Positions 11,372 to 21,426 of a stretch of 64,000 nt of DNA are shown piece by piece. The notes below the pieces were generated by a model, which was given only the letters and a program-made list of their open reading frames with translations, had not been told where the DNA came from and did no database searches. The number at the start of each line of letters is the position of its first letter. Positions within the stretch are counted from its first letter, which is position 1. The DNA lies in NCBI GenBank assembly GCA_029884335.1, contig JAOUIA010000013.1, positions 1 through 64,000 on the forward strand, in the 5' to 3' direction. The position numbers were made by a program, and so were the translations under genes. The stretch is from Betaproteobacteria bacterium. GTDB taxonomy: Bacteria > Pseudomonadota > Gammaproteobacteria > Burkholderiales > Casimicrobiaceae.

Positions 11372-12241
11372 TCAGGCCACTGGGGCCGCCCCGGAGCGGG
11401 CGCACTCCTCGCGCACGTGGGCCGCGACTGCCGCCACGAGCCGCTCGAGGTCGGCGGCGAGCCGCGCGTAGCCCGCGTGCGGCGCGAGTGTGGCCTCGTC
11501 CATGTACAGCGTGCGCTTCACCTCGACCTGCAGGCTGTGGCGGCCCTCGCCCGGCCGGCCGTGGCGGCGCACCAGCTCGACGCCCTTATAGGGGTCGTTG
11601 ATCGCCACCGAATAGCCGAAGCCGCGGAGCGTCGTCGCGACGAGATCGGTGAAGCCCGGTGCGCACGTCGTGCCGTCGCGGTCGCCGAGCACGAAGTCCG
11701 CGCGCTCGCGGCCCGGGTCGTCGGCATTGGCGTCGCCCACCGCGGGCATCGAGTGGCAGTTGAGGTGCCAGGCCGCGCCGAACCTCGCGACCGCGGCGTC
11801 GAGCAGCGCATCGAGCGCCGCGTGATAGGGCCGCCAGCAGCGCTCGATGCGCGCCTCGACCTCGCGGCGGGCGAGCTTGCGCGCGTACATCGGCGAGCCG
11901 TCGCGCGCGATGCGCCACACGAGCCCGATCCCCTTCGCCGTCTTGCCCGACGGCGACAGCGGCTCAATCCAGCCGTCGGCGAGGAGCGCGGGGTCGATGT
12001 CCGCGAGCGAGCGGTTCGCGTCGAGGTAGGCGCGCGGGAACGTCGCCTCGAGCAGCGTCGCCCCGTGCGCGGTCGCGCAGGCGTACAGGCGCGCGACGTG
12101 CGTGTCCTCGGCCTGCCGCACGACCGCGCGCGGCGGCGCGTGGTCGAAGTCGTCGGGATAGTGTTCGCCGGAGTGCGGCGAGTCGAGCACGAGCGGCAAT
12201 TCACCCGCCGCCGGCGCGTGCACGCGGATCGGCGCGTCCAT
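11372..12241 (-). CDS. N-formylglutamate amidohydrolase family protein
   Basis: Start MDAPIRVHAPAAGELPLVLDSPHSGEHYPDDF; WHLNCHSMPAVG, DRDGTTC, INDPYKGVELVRRHGRPGEGRHSLQVEVKRTLYMDE. Confidence 0.88.
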   Translation of the reverse strand: MDAPIRVHAPAAGELPLVLDSPHSGEHYPDDFDHAPPRAVVRQAEDTHVARLYACATAHGATLLEATFPRAYLDANRSLADIDPALLADGWIEPLSPSGKTAKGIGLVWRIARDGSPMYARKLARREVEARIERCWRPYHAALDALLDAAVARFGAAWHLNCHSMPAVGDANADDPGRERADFVLGDRDGTTCAPGFTDLVATTLRGFGYSVAINDPYKGVELVRRHGRPGEGRHSLQVEVKRTLYMDEATLAPHAGYARLAADLERLVAAVAAHVREECARSGAAPVA

Positions 12242-12243
12242 GC

Positions 12244-13293
12244 TCACCTGCCCTCGGTGAGCCAGCAGGCGACCTCGCGCCCCGGCTCGACTGCGACGAG
12301 CGACGGCGCCGCCTCGCGGCACCGCGGCATCGCGTGCGGGCAGCGCGGGTGGAAGTGGCACCCTGTCGGCGGGTCGAGCGGCGAGGGAATCTCGCCCTGC
12401 ACCGGCACGAACGTGCGCTTCACCGGCTCGACCGAGCCCACCCCGGCGAGCAGCGCCTGCGTGTAAGGGTGCGCCGGCGCGCGGAACAGCGCCTCCGAGG
12501 CCCCGCTCTCGACGACGCGGCCGAGGTACATGATCACCACGCGGTCGCTGATGTGGCGCACCACGCCGAGGTCGTGGCTGATGAAGAGGTAAGTGAGATT
12601 GAGGGCGGTGCGCAGGTCCATGAACAGGTTGAGCACCTGCGCCTGGATCGACACGTCGAGCGCGGCGACGGACTCGTCGCAGACCAGGAACTCCGGCTTG
12701 ACCGCGAGCGCGCGGGCGATGCCGATGCGCGCGCGCTGCCCGCCGGAGAACTGGTGCGGGAAGCGGCGCATCAGCGTGGGGTCGAGCCCGACGCGGTTGA
12801 GCTGCAGCCCGACGTACTCGATCTGCTGCCGTGCGCCGATCATGCCGTGCACGACCGGCGCCTCGCCGACGATGTCCACCACGCGCATGCGCGGGTTCAG
12901 CGACGCGTAGGGGTCCTGGAAGATCATCTGCATCGCGAGCTGCGCCTCGCGACGCTCCGCGGCGGGCAGCGCGTCGACGCGCGTCCCGCGCCAGCGCCTC
13001 TCGCCCGCCGAGGGCTCGAGCAGCCCGACCGCGACGCGGCCCAGCGTCGACTTGCCGCAGCCCGACTCGCCGACGAGGCCGACGACCTCGCCGGGCGCGA
13101 TGGCCAGGCTCACGCGGTCGACGGCGTGGACGACCTCCTCGCGCACGCCCGCGCCGAACGCGTTGGCGATCTTCCCCGCGAGGTCGACGTGCTTCACGAA
13201 GCGCTTGCTGACGCCGCGCAGGTCGACGAGCGGGACGCCGGGAGGCGGTTCGACCCGGAGCGTGCCGTCGGGCTGGATCGTCGTCGCCGTCAC
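12244..13293 (-). CDS. Oligopeptide/dipeptide ABC transporter ATP-binding protein (OppF/DppF type)
   Basis: GTG start (VTATTIQPDGTL); Walker A GESGCGKSTLGR, SGGQRARIGIARAL signature, and oligo_HPY C-terminus GCHFHPRCPHAMPRC. Confidence 0.93.
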   Translation of the reverse strand: MTATTIQPDGTLRVEPPPGVPLVDLRGVSKRFVKHVDLAGKIANAFGAGVREEVVHAVDRVSLAIAPGEVVGLVGESGCGKSTLGRVAVGLLEPSAGERRWRGTRVDALPAAERREAQLAMQMIFQDPYASLNPRMRVVDIVGEAPVVHGMIGARQQIEYVGLQLNRVGLDPTLMRRFPHQFSGGQRARIGIARALAVKPEFLVCDESVAALDVSIQAQVLNLFMDLRTALNLTYLFISHDLGVVRHISDRVVIMYLGRVVESGASEALFRAPAHPYTQALLAGVGSVEPVKRTFVPVQGEIPSPLDPPTGCHFHPRCPHAMPRCREAAPSLVAVEPGREVACWLTEGR

Positions 13294-13435
13294 CGGCAAG
13301 CCCCCGCGCTGGCCTCTGGCGCGTGGGGAACGGAGGCGAAGGCTGGCCCGCGCCGCCCCTTGCGAGCGCACGGGCAAGAGCCGCCGTTCTCTCCTCGCCG
13401 GCAACAGCGGGAGAGCGGCCGGGCGTGAGAGCAAG

Positions 13436-14434
13436 TCACGCGTCCTCCACCGTGTGCGGGACCAGCGGATGGTGGCATCGCACCGCGCGCCCCGCCTCCG
13501 CCGCGCCGACCGCCTCCATCTCCGGCGCGATGGCGCAGGCGCGGCCGGCGCGCGGGCAGCGATCGCGGAATGCGCAGCCCTCCGGCAGCGCCATCAGCGA
13601 GGGCGCCATGCCGGGGATCTGGCGCAGGCGCGCGCCCCGCGGGTTGCGCGACGGCACCGAGTCGAGCAGGCCCTGCGTGTACGGGTGCGCGGGCGCCGCG
13701 AGCACGTCGGCGCAACTGCCTTGCTCCACGATGCGACCCGCGTACATCACCGCGATGCGGTCCGCGAGCCCGGCGACCACCGACAGGTCGTGCGTGATCC
13801 AGATCAGCGACGCGCCGCTGTCGCGCGTGAGCTTCTGCATCTCGTAGAGGATCTGGCCCTGGATGGTGACGTCGAGCGCGGTGGTCGGCTCGTCGGCGAT
13901 GATGAGGTCGGGTCGGTTGAGCAGCGCGATCGCGATGGCCACGCGCTGGCGCATGCCGCCGGAGAACTGGTGCGGGTAGGCGGCCAGCCGCTCGTCGGGC
14001 GACGGGATGCCCACTGCGACGAGCGCGTCGCGCGCCCGCGCCCGCGCCGCCGCCTCGCCGGCGTCGGCGTGGGCGAGGATCGCCTCGGTCATCTGCCGGT
14101 CGATGCGCATGACCGGGTTCAGCGTCATCATCGGGTCCTGGAAGATCATCGCCACGCGGTTGCCGCGCAGCGCCCGCATCGCCTCCTGCGGCAGGCCGAC
14201 CAGCTCGCGGCCGGAGAGCCGGATGCTGCCGCCGACGATGCGCCCCGGCGGGTCGACCAGGCCCATGATCGAGTAGCCGGTGATCGACTTCCCCGAGCCC
14301 GACTCGCCGACCAGCCCCAGCACCTCGCCGCGGTTCAGCTTGAACGAGACGTCGTCGACCGCCTTCACCACGCCCGCCCTGGTGAAGAAGTGGGTGCGCA
14401 GCCCGTCGACGGCGAGCAGCAGGTTGCCTCGCAC
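13436..14434 (-). CDS. Oligopeptide/dipeptide ABC transporter ATP-binding protein (OppD/DppD type)
   Basis: GTG start ([23 protein letters not shown]); [48 protein letters not shown]. Confidence 0.93.
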   Translation of the reverse strand: MRGNLLLAVDGLRTHFFTRAGVVKAVDDVSFKLNRGEVLGLVGESGSGKSITGYSIMGLVDPPGRIVGGSIRLSGRELVGLPQEAMRALRGNRVAMIFQDPMMTLNPVMRIDRQMTEAILAHADAGEAAARARARDALVAVGIPSPDERLAAYPHQFSGGMRQRVAIAIALLNRPDLIIADEPTTALDVTIQGQILYEMQKLTRDSGASLIWITHDLSVVAGLADRIAVMYAGRIVEQGSCADVLAAPAHPYTQGLLDSVPSRNPRGARLRQIPGMAPSLMALPEGCAFRDRCPRAGRACAIAPEMEAVGAAEAGRAVRCHHPLVPHTVEDA

Positions 14435-14436
14435 CG

Positions 14437-15342
14437 CTACCTCTGCAGCCGCGGGTTGAGCACGTCGCGCAGCTGGTCCGCGCACAGGTTGATCGACACG
14501 ATGGTGGCGAGCAGCGCGAGCCCCGGAAAGAAGCTGATCCAGTACTTGCCCGACAGCAGGTATTGGTAGCCGTTGGCGATCAGCAAGCCCAGCGAGGGCT
14601 CCGTGATCGGCAGCCCGAGGCCGAGGAACGAGAGCGTGGCTTCCAGCGCGATCGCGGCGGCGACCTGCACCGTCGCGACGACGATGAGCGGCGGCAGGCA
14701 GTTCGGCAGCAGGTGCCGGAACACGATGCGCACGGGCGGCAGCGCGAGGCAGCGCGCGGCCTCGACGTACTCCTTGCGCTTCTCGACCAGCGCGGCGCCG
14801 CGCACCGTGCGCGCGTAGTAGGCCCACTGGATCGTGACGAGCGCGGCGATCACCTTGCCGGTGCCCTGCCCGAGCACCGCGATCAGGATCAGCGCGATCA
14901 GGATCGCCGGGAACGAGAGCTGGATGTCGACCACGCGCATGATCAGCGTCTCGACGCGACCGCCGAAGTACGCGGCGCAAAGACCCATCGTCAGGCCGAT
15001 GACCAGCGCGAATGCCGTGCTGGTGGCGCCGACCATGAGCGAGATGCGCAGGCCGTAGAAGATCGCCGAGAGCATGTCGCGGCCCTGGTCGTCGGTGCCG
15101 AGCCAGAACGTCCCGCCGTCGGCCGTCGCCGAGCCCGGCGGAAGCCGCGCGTCCATCACGTCGAGCTGCGCGAGGTCGTAGGGATTCTGCGGCGACACGA
15201 GCGGCGCCAACACCGCCAGGAGCACGATGAGCGCGAGCAGCGCGAGCCCGAACACCGCCGTGGGGTTGGCGACGAAGTCGGCGAAGACCCGCTTCGCCGG
15301 CGACTCGACGGCGCGCGCCACGGGTGCCTCGGCGCCGCTCAT
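14437..15342 (-). CDS. Peptide ABC transporter permease (OppC/DppC type)
   Basis: Start MSGAEAPVARAVESPAKRVFADFVANPTAVFGLALLALIVLLAVLAPL; FWLGTDDQGRDMLSAIFYGLRISLMVG; EAARCLALPPVRIVFRHLLPNCLPPL. Confidence 0.93.
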   Translation of the reverse strand: MSGAEAPVARAVESPAKRVFADFVANPTAVFGLALLALIVLLAVLAPLVSPQNPYDLAQLDVMDARLPPGSATADGGTFWLGTDDQGRDMLSAIFYGLRISLMVGATSTAFALVIGLTMGLCAAYFGGRVETLIMRVVDIQLSFPAILIALILIAVLGQGTGKVIAALVTIQWAYYARTVRGAALVEKRKEYVEAARCLALPPVRIVFRHLLPNCLPPLIVVATVQVAAAIALEATLSFLGLGLPITEPSLGLLIANGYQYLLSGKYWISFFPGLALLATIVSINLCADQLRDVLNPRLQR

Positions 15343-16316
15343 CCCTTCGCCTCCGCCAGCCGCACGCGCGGGTCGAGCACCGAGTAGAGGAGGTCGACCA
15401 GCAGGTTGATGACGATGAAGATCGTCACGATCACCATCAGGTAGGCGACGATCACCGGCCGGTCGAGCAGGTTGATCGAGTCGATCAGCAGCTTGCCCAT
15501 GCCGGGCCAGGCGAACACGCTCTCGGTGACGATGGCGAACGCGATCACCGAGCCGAACTCCAGCCCGATGACGGTGACGATCGGGATCAGGATGTTGCGC
15601 AGCACGTGCACGAGGATCACGCGCGCGTTCGACAGCCCCTTGGCGCGGGCGAACTTCACGTAGTCCTGCAGGAGCGCCTCGCGCGTGCCGGCGCGCGTGA
15701 GGCGGATCAGCAGCGCGAGCTTGAACAGCGCGAGGTTCGTCGCCGGCATCGCGAGGTGGCGCCAGCCCTCGAGCGAGAGGAACGACACCGGCACGCCGAG
15801 GAGCTCGACGGTCGGCCCGCGGCCGTTGGACGGCAGCCAGCCCAGCATGACCGAGAACACCATGATGAGCATCAGCCCGACCCAGAACGTGGGCAGCGAG
15901 AAGCCGAGGATCGATCCGGCCATGATCGAGCGCCCGGCGAACGAGTGCGGCTTGAGCCCCGCCCACAGGCCGAGCGGGATGCCGAGCAGGACCGCGATCA
16001 GCATCGCCGCGGATGCGAGTTCCAGCGTCGCGGGCATGCGCTCGAGGATCAGCCCGAGCGCCGGGGCGGCGTGGACGAAGGAGCGGCCGAGGTCGCCGGT
16101 CACCGCGCCCTCGATGAACGTCGTGTACTGCTCCCACAGCGGCTTGTCGAGGCCGAGCGCGGCGATCGCCTGCTCGCGCTCGATCTGGTCGGCCATCGGG
16201 TTGATGAGGATGTCGACCGGGTTGCCGACCGCGTACACGCCGGCGAACACGAGCACGGACATCACGAACAGGACCAGAAGCGCCTGGAGCGTGCGCCGGA
16301 CGACGTAGACGGACAC
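15339..16316 (-). CDS. Peptide ABC transporter permease (OppB/DppB type)
   Basis: 325 aa; MSVYVVRRTLQALLVLFVMSVLVF...GDLGRSFV...YVKFARAKGLSNARVILVHVLRNILIPIVTVIGLEFGSVIAFAIVTESVFAWPGMGKLLIDSI. Confidence 0.93.
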   Translation of the reverse strand: MSVYVVRRTLQALLVLFVMSVLVFAGVYAVGNPVDILINPMADQIEREQAIAALGLDKPLWEQYTTFIEGAVTGDLGRSFVHAAPALGLILERMPATLELASAAMLIAVLLGIPLGLWAGLKPHSFAGRSIMAGSILGFSLPTFWVGLMLIMVFSVMLGWLPSNGRGPTVELLGVPVSFLSLEGWRHLAMPATNLALFKLALLIRLTRAGTREALLQDYVKFARAKGLSNARVILVHVLRNILIPIVTVIGLEFGSVIAFAIVTESVFAWPGMGKLLIDSINLLDRPVIVAYLMVIVTIFIVINLLVDLLYSVLDPRVRLAEAKG

Positions 16317-16346
16317 GATGCCCTCGTTCGCGGCGCGCGGCGTCTC

Positions 16347-17321
16347 CTACGCGCGGCGCCGCTCCAGCCAGGCGGCCAGCTCGCCGACGATGCCGCGGCG
16401 GAACGCGAGCACGCAGACGACGAAGATGAGGCCGGTGATGATCGTCACCCACTGGCCGAACGGCGCGAGGTAGTTCTCCAGCGTGATGATCACCAGCGCG
16501 CCGACGACCGGCCCGAAGATCGTCCCCATGCCGCCCAGCAGCACCATCAGCACGACCTCGCCGGACATCGTCCAGTGCACGTCGGTCAGCGAGGCCAGCT
16601 GGAACACGATCGCCTTCGTCGCCCCGGCGAGCCCCGAGAGCGTGGCCGAGAGCACGAACGCGAGAAGCTTGTAGCGGTCGGCGTCGTAGCCCAGCGAGAT
16701 CGCGCGCGGCTCGTTCTCCCGGATCGCCTTCAGCACCTGCCCGAACGGCGAGTGGATCGCGCGGTAGATCACCGCGAATCCGGCGAGGAAGATCGCCAGC
16801 ACGACGTAGTACATGACCAGCGGTTGCGCGAGGTCGAGCACGCCGAACAGCTTCCCGCGCGGCACCGCCTGGATGCCGTCCTCGCCGTGCGTGTGCGGCG
16901 ACTGCAGGCAGAAGAAGTAGATCATCTGCGCCATCGCCAGCGTGATCATCGCGAAGTAGATGCCCTGGCGGCGGATCGCGATGAGGCCGGTGACCGCGCC
17001 GAGCACCGCGGAGGCGGCGGTGCCGGCGAGGATGGCGACCTCGGGCGGCAGCCCCCACTCCTTGGCCGCGTGCGCCGAGACGTAGCCCGCCGTGCCGAGG
17101 AACATCGCGTGGCCGAACGACAGCAGGCCGCCGAAGCCGATCAGCAGGTTGAAGGCGCAGGCGAACAGCGCGAAGCACAGCACCTTCATCAGGAACACCG
17201 GGTACAGGCCGGCCCAGGGGGCGATCGCGAAGAGCGCGGCCATGACGAGGATGCCGCGCGTGCCGGTGAGCATCGCGGTCGTCCGGCCTGCGGAAGCGGG
17301 AGCGGCGGAGGCGCGTTCCAT
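16347..17321 (-). CDS. Branched-chain amino acid ABC transporter permease (LivM type)
   Basis: 324 aa; NLLIGFGGLLSFGHAMFLGTAGYVSAH; GGMGTIFGPVVGALVIITLENYL. Confidence 0.92.
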   Translation of the reverse strand: MERASAAPASAGRTTAMLTGTRGILVMAALFAIAPWAGLYPVFLMKVLCFALFACAFNLLIGFGGLLSFGHAMFLGTAGYVSAHAAKEWGLPPEVAILAGTAASAVLGAVTGLIAIRRQGIYFAMITLAMAQMIYFFCLQSPHTHGEDGIQAVPRGKLFGVLDLAQPLVMYYVVLAIFLAGFAVIYRAIHSPFGQVLKAIRENEPRAISLGYDADRYKLLAFVLSATLSGLAGATKAIVFQLASLTDVHWTMSGEVVLMVLLGGMGTIFGPVVGALVIITLENYLAPFGQWVTIITGLIFVVCVLAFRRGIVGELAAWLERRRA

Positions 17322-18209
17322 CTAGCGCTCCCGCCCGAACAGCCCGGCCGGACGCAGGATCAGCACGACCACCATGATCACGAAGATCACCGTGTTGGAC
17401 GCCTCCGGGTAGAACACCTTCGTCAGCCCCTCGACGATGCCGAGCATGAAGCCGGTGAGGATCGAACCCATGATCGAGCCCATGCCGCCGATGACGACGA
17501 CCGCGAACACGACGATGATGAGGTCGGCGCCCATCAGCGGGTTCACCTGGTAGATCGGCGCGGCCATGACGCCGGCCAGCGCGGCCAGCCCGACGCCGAA
17601 CCCGTAGGTGAGCGTGATCATCCGCGGCACGTTGATGCCGAACGACTGCACCAGCGCCGGATTCTCGGTCGCCGCGCGCAGGTAGGCGCCGAGCTTCGTG
17701 CGCTCGATCACGTACCACGTGGCGACGCAGACGACCAGCGACGCGACGATCACCCACGCCCGGTACTTGGGCAGGAACATGAAGCCGAGGTTGTAGCCGC
17801 CGACGAGCTCCTGCGGGATCTGGTAGGGCAGGCCCGAGGAGCCGTACTCGTTGCGGAACAGGCCCTGGATGACCAGCGCCAGGCCGAACGTCAGCAGCAG
17901 CCCGTAGAGGTGGTCGAGCTTGTAGAGTCGCGAGAGCATCGTGCGCTCGATGATCACGCCCGTGGCGCCGACCACGATCGGCACGATCAGCAGCGACCAC
18001 CAGTAGCCGACGCCCGCCTTGTTGAGCAGGAACCACGCCGCGAACGCACCCATCATGTACTGCGCGCCGTGCGTGAAGTTGATGATGTTGAGCAGGCCGA
18101 AGATCACCGCCAGCCCGAGCGACAGCATCGCGTAGAACGAGCCGTTGATGAGGCCGATGAGCAGCTGCCCGAAGAGGGCCTGCGTCGGCACGCCAAAGAT
18201 CTCAGTCAT
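17322..18209 (-). CDS. Branched-chain amino acid ABC transporter permease (LivH type)
   Basis: 295 aa; LINGSFYAMLSLGLAVIFGLLNIINFTHGAQYMMGAFAAW; VIGGMGSIMGSILTGFMLGIVEGLTKVFYPEASNTVIFVIMVVVLILRPAGLFGRER. Confidence 0.93.
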   Translation of the reverse strand: MTEIFGVPTQALFGQLLIGLINGSFYAMLSLGLAVIFGLLNIINFTHGAQYMMGAFAAWFLLNKAGVGYWWSLLIVPIVVGATGVIIERTMLSRLYKLDHLYGLLLTFGLALVIQGLFRNEYGSSGLPYQIPQELVGGYNLGFMFLPKYRAWVIVASLVVCVATWYVIERTKLGAYLRAATENPALVQSFGINVPRMITLTYGFGVGLAALAGVMAAPIYQVNPLMGADLIIVVFAVVVIGGMGSIMGSILTGFMLGIVEGLTKVFYPEASNTVIFVIMVVVLILRPAGLFGRER

Positions 18210-18234
18210 CTCGATGCCGGCTGCGGTTCAGGCG

Positions 18235-18430
18235 TGCGTCGTTCCTGCGCAAGCGGGAACCCGGTGCCTTCGCACTGCGGAAGACGCCGGATCCCCCACG
18301 GAGCCCGCTCCCGCGAGGGCGGGAGCGGGGATGACCCCCGCTCCGGCGCCGTTCCCGCGAATGCGGGAACCCGGCGTCTTTGCGCTGCGCAAGCCGCTGG
18401 ATCCCCGCTTTCGCGGGGATGACCGCCGGC
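18235..18430. repeat. REP/BIME-like palindromic repeat cluster (second locus)
   Basis: GCGTCGTTCCTGCGCAAGCGGGAACCCGGTGCCTTCGCACTGCGGAAGACGCCGGATCC ... GCCGTTCCCGCGAATGCGGGAACCCGGCGTCTTTGCGCTGCGCAAGCCGCTGGATCCCCGCTTTCGCGGGGATGACC; same spacer as the 10.1 kb locus. Confidence 0.75.
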
Positions 18431-18442
18431 TGCCGCCGGCGG

Positions 18443-19657
18443 TCACTTGACGAGGGGGCACCCGCCCTCCGCCACCGGCCGGAACGCCTGCTCCGCGGGA
18501 ATCGTCGCGCGGATCTTGTGGTAGTCCCACGGCGCCTTCGACTCGCCCGGCTTCTTCACCTCGACCAGGTAGGCCGGGTGGATCTTGCGGCCGTCGGCGC
18601 GGATCGAGCCCTTGCCGAACAGCGGGTCGTCGGTCGGCGTCTTCTTCATCTGCGCGACGACCTTGGTGCCGTCGTCGCTCTTCAGCGCCTCGACCGCCTT
18701 GAGGTAGTGCAGCACCGACGAGTACACGCCGGCGTGGACCATCGTCGGGTGGATGCCCTTGTTCGACGCGGCGAAGCGCTTGGCGAACGCGCGCGTCTGG
18801 TCGTTCTGGTCCCAGTAGAACGTCTCGGTGAAGATCAGGCCCTGAGCGGTCTGCAGGCCCAGCGCGTGGACGTCGGTGATGAACACCAGCAGCCCGGCCA
18901 GGTTCTGCCCGCCCTTGACGATGCCGAATTCGGCCGCCTGCTTGATCGCGTTCGTGGTGTCGCCGCCGGCGTTGGCCAGCCCGACGATCTTCGCCTTCGA
19001 CGACTGCGCCTGCAGCAGGAACGAGCTGAAGTCCTGCGTGTTGAGCGGGTGGCGAACCTTGCCCAGCACCTTGCCGCCGCCCTTCAGCACGACGGCCTCG
19101 GTGTCGCGCTCGAGCGCGTGGCCGAACGCGTAGTCGGCGGTGAGGAAGAACCAGCTGTCGCCGCCGGTCTTCACGATCGCGCTGCCGGTGCCGTTCGCCA
19201 GCATCCAGGTGTCGTAGGTCCAGTGGATCGTGTTCGGCGAGCAGGCCTTGCCGGTCAGGTCGGACGACGCTGCGCCGGAGACGAGGAACGCCTTGCCCTT
19301 GTCGCGGGTGATCTGGTTGACGGCGAGCGCGACGCCGGAATTGGGCGTGTCCACGACCACGTCGACCTTGTCGACGTCGTACCACTGGCGCACGACGTTG
19401 CTGCCGACGTCGGGCTTGTTCTGGTGGTCGGCGGAGAGGATCTCGACCTTCATGCCCTTCTTCGCGGCGCCGAAGTCCTCCACCGCGAGCCGCGCTGCGA
19501 GCACGGAGCCGACGCCGGCCAGGTCCGTGTAGAGGCTGGACATGTCCGACAGCACGCCGATCTTGATCGTGCCGTCGGAGATCTGCGCCTGCGCCGCGCC
19601 GGCAACCAGGGTTCCCGCGACCGCCGCGGCCATCGCACTGCGCTTGAATACGTTCAT
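18443..19657 (-). CDS. Branched-chain amino acid ABC transporter substrate-binding protein
   Basis: Start MNVFKRSAMAAAVAGTLVAGAAQAQISDGTIKIGVLSDMSSLYTDLAGVGSVLAARLAVEDFG; ends ...AEGGCPLVK. Confidence 0.93.
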   Translation of the reverse strand: MNVFKRSAMAAAVAGTLVAGAAQAQISDGTIKIGVLSDMSSLYTDLAGVGSVLAARLAVEDFGAAKKGMKVEILSADHQNKPDVGSNVVRQWYDVDKVDVVVDTPNSGVALAVNQITRDKGKAFLVSGAASSDLTGKACSPNTIHWTYDTWMLANGTGSAIVKTGGDSWFFLTADYAFGHALERDTEAVVLKGGGKVLGKVRHPLNTQDFSSFLLQAQSSKAKIVGLANAGGDTTNAIKQAAEFGIVKGGQNLAGLLVFITDVHALGLQTAQGLIFTETFYWDQNDQTRAFAKRFAASNKGIHPTMVHAGVYSSVLHYLKAVEALKSDDGTKVVAQMKKTPTDDPLFGKGSIRADGRKIHPAYLVEVKKPGESKAPWDYHKIRATIPAEQAFRPVAEGGCPLVK

Positions 19658-19706
19658 GCTGCTCCTCCTTGGAGAATAGAGGGCGCAAGCGCGCCCGTTT
19701 CGGGTG

Positions 19707-20456
19707 TCAGACGCCGAGGTAGTCGTGCAGCTTCGCCATGTTGGCGGCCAGTTCGGCATTGGGGATCATGTCGACGACGCGGCCGTGCTCCATCACGTAG
19801 TGGCGGTCGGCGACGGTGGATGCGAAGCGGAAGTTCTGCTCGACGAGCAGGATCGTGAAGCCCTCGGCCTTGAGGCGCGCGATCGTGCGCCCGATCTGCT
19901 GGACGATCACCGGCGCGAGCCCCTCAGTCGGCTCGTCGAGCAGCAGCAGGCGCGCGCCGGTGCGCAGGATGCGCCCGATCGCGAGCATCTGCTGCTCGCC
20001 GCCGGAGAGCTTGGTGCCCTGGCTGCGCAGCCGCTCCTTGAGGTTGGGGAACAGCTCGAAGATCTGCGCCGTCGTGAGCCCGCCGGGGCGCACCTGCGGC
20101 GGCAGCAGAAGGTTCTCCTCGACGTTGAGGCTGGCGAAGATGCCGCGCTCCTCGGGGCAGTAGGCGATGCCCAGCCGCGCGACGCGGTTGGACGCGAATC
20201 CGATGGTCTCCACGCCTTCGTAGGCGATCGAGCCCGTCCGGCGCGGCACGATGCCCATCACCGACTTCAGCGTCGTCGTCTTGCCCGCGCCGTTGCGGCC
20301 GAGCAGCGTGACCACCTCGCCCTGCCGCACCTCGAAGTCGATGCCGTGCAGCACGTGCGACTCGCCATACCAGGCGTTCAGCCCGGCCACGCGGAGCAGC
20401 GGCGTGGCGGCCCCCGGCGCGGGCGAGGCGGGCGCGGGCTGCTTGCCGTCAGGCAT
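19707..20456 (-). CDS. Branched-chain amino acid ABC transporter ATP-binding protein (LivF type)
   Basis: 249 aa; LLGRNGAGKTTTLKSVMGI, LSGGEQQMLAIGRIL, LLLDEPTEGLAPVIVQQI. Confidence 0.94.
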   Translation of the reverse strand: MPDGKQPAPASPAPGAATPLLRVAGLNAWYGESHVLHGIDFEVRQGEVVTLLGRNGAGKTTTLKSVMGIVPRRTGSIAYEGVETIGFASNRVARLGIAYCPEERGIFASLNVEENLLLPPQVRPGGLTTAQIFELFPNLKERLRSQGTKLSGGEQQMLAIGRILRTGARLLLLDEPTEGLAPVIVQQIGRTIARLKAEGFTILLVEQNFRFASTVADRHYVMEHGRVVDMIPNAELAANMAKLHDYLGV

Positions 20457-21204
20457 GCGCGGTCCCCAGGTAGGCCTCGACGACGGCCGGGTGCTTCGAC
20501 ACGCTCGCGTAGTCGCCCTCCGCCAGCACCTCGCCCCGCGCGAGCACCGTGATGGTGTCCGACAGCTTCGAGACCACGGAGAGATTGTGCTCGACCATCA
20601 GCACCGTGCGGTTGACCGCGACCTTCCTGATGAGCGCCGTGATGCGCTCGACGTCCTCGTGCGCCATGCCGGCGGTCGGCTCGTCGAGCAGCATCATCTC
20701 GGGCTCGAGGGCGAGCGTGGTGGCGATCTCGAGCGCGCGCTTGCGGCCATAGGGCAGTTCGACGGCCGGCGTCCCGGCGTAGTCGGTGAGCCCCACGGCC
20801 TCGACCAGCGCGTCGCAGCGCTCGCCGAACCCGTCGAGCACGCTCTCGCGGCGCCAGAAGTCGAACGAGTGGCCGCGGTGGCGCTGCAGCGCGATGCGCA
20901 CGTTCTCGCGCACCGTGAGCTTGGGAAACACCGCGGAGATCTGGAACGAACGCACCAGGCCCATGCGCGCGATGTCGGCGGGGCGCGAGCCGGTGATGTC
21001 GCGGCCCTTGAAGCGGATCTCGCCGCGCGTGGGCGTGAGGAAGTGCGTGAGGAGGTTGAAGCAGGTCGTCTTGCCGGCGCCGTTCGGGCCGATCAGCGCG
21101 TGGATCGTGCCTTCGCGGACGGCGAGGTTCACGTCCCTGACCGCGACGAAGCCCTTGAACTCCTTGGTGAGCCCGCGCGTCTCGAGAATGGTCTCGCCTG
21201 GCAT
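20449..21204 (-). CDS. Branched-chain amino acid ABC transporter ATP-binding protein (LivG type)
   Basis: 251 aa; GPNGAGKTTCFNLLTHFLTPTRGEIRFKGRDI; LPYGRKRALEIATTLALEPEMMLLDEPTAGMAHEDVERI. Confidence 0.94.
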   Translation of the reverse strand: MPGETILETRGLTKEFKGFVAVRDVNLAVREGTIHALIGPNGAGKTTCFNLLTHFLTPTRGEIRFKGRDITGSRPADIARMGLVRSFQISAVFPKLTVRENVRIALQRHRGHSFDFWRRESVLDGFGERCDALVEAVGLTDYAGTPAVELPYGRKRALEIATTLALEPEMMLLDEPTAGMAHEDVERITALIRKVAVNRTVLMVEHNLSVVSKLSDTITVLARGEVLAEGDYASVSKHPAVVEAYLGTAHA

Positions 21205-21426
21205 GCCGAAGGCGGGCCGGTCCCGGTCGCTCCGTCAAGCCGACCCTGGTCCCCGTCCCACCCCTCCTCCTCCGAAAGGTCGGCAATTATCGCAGGAAGC
21301 CGCACTTTGGCAACGACACCCTTGCGGCACAGCCCCGTGCCCGCCCGACGGCGCCGGCTCCGCCCGCCGGTCAGCGCGCAATCCGGCAGCGTCAGGGCGT
21401 AGCATCCGCAGGGGGAGGGCAGCGCG

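Noticed and set aside
14437-18036. 1199-aa minus-strand ORF overlapping opp and liv permease genes
   Set aside because: Only its C-terminal part (from 15342) is real OppC; the rest is an out-of-frame reading of oppB, livM and livH.
15324-18422. 1032-aa plus-strand ORF opposite the opp/liv permease genes
   Set aside because: Antisense GC-bias frame with Arg/His/Asp-rich composition and no recognisable domain.
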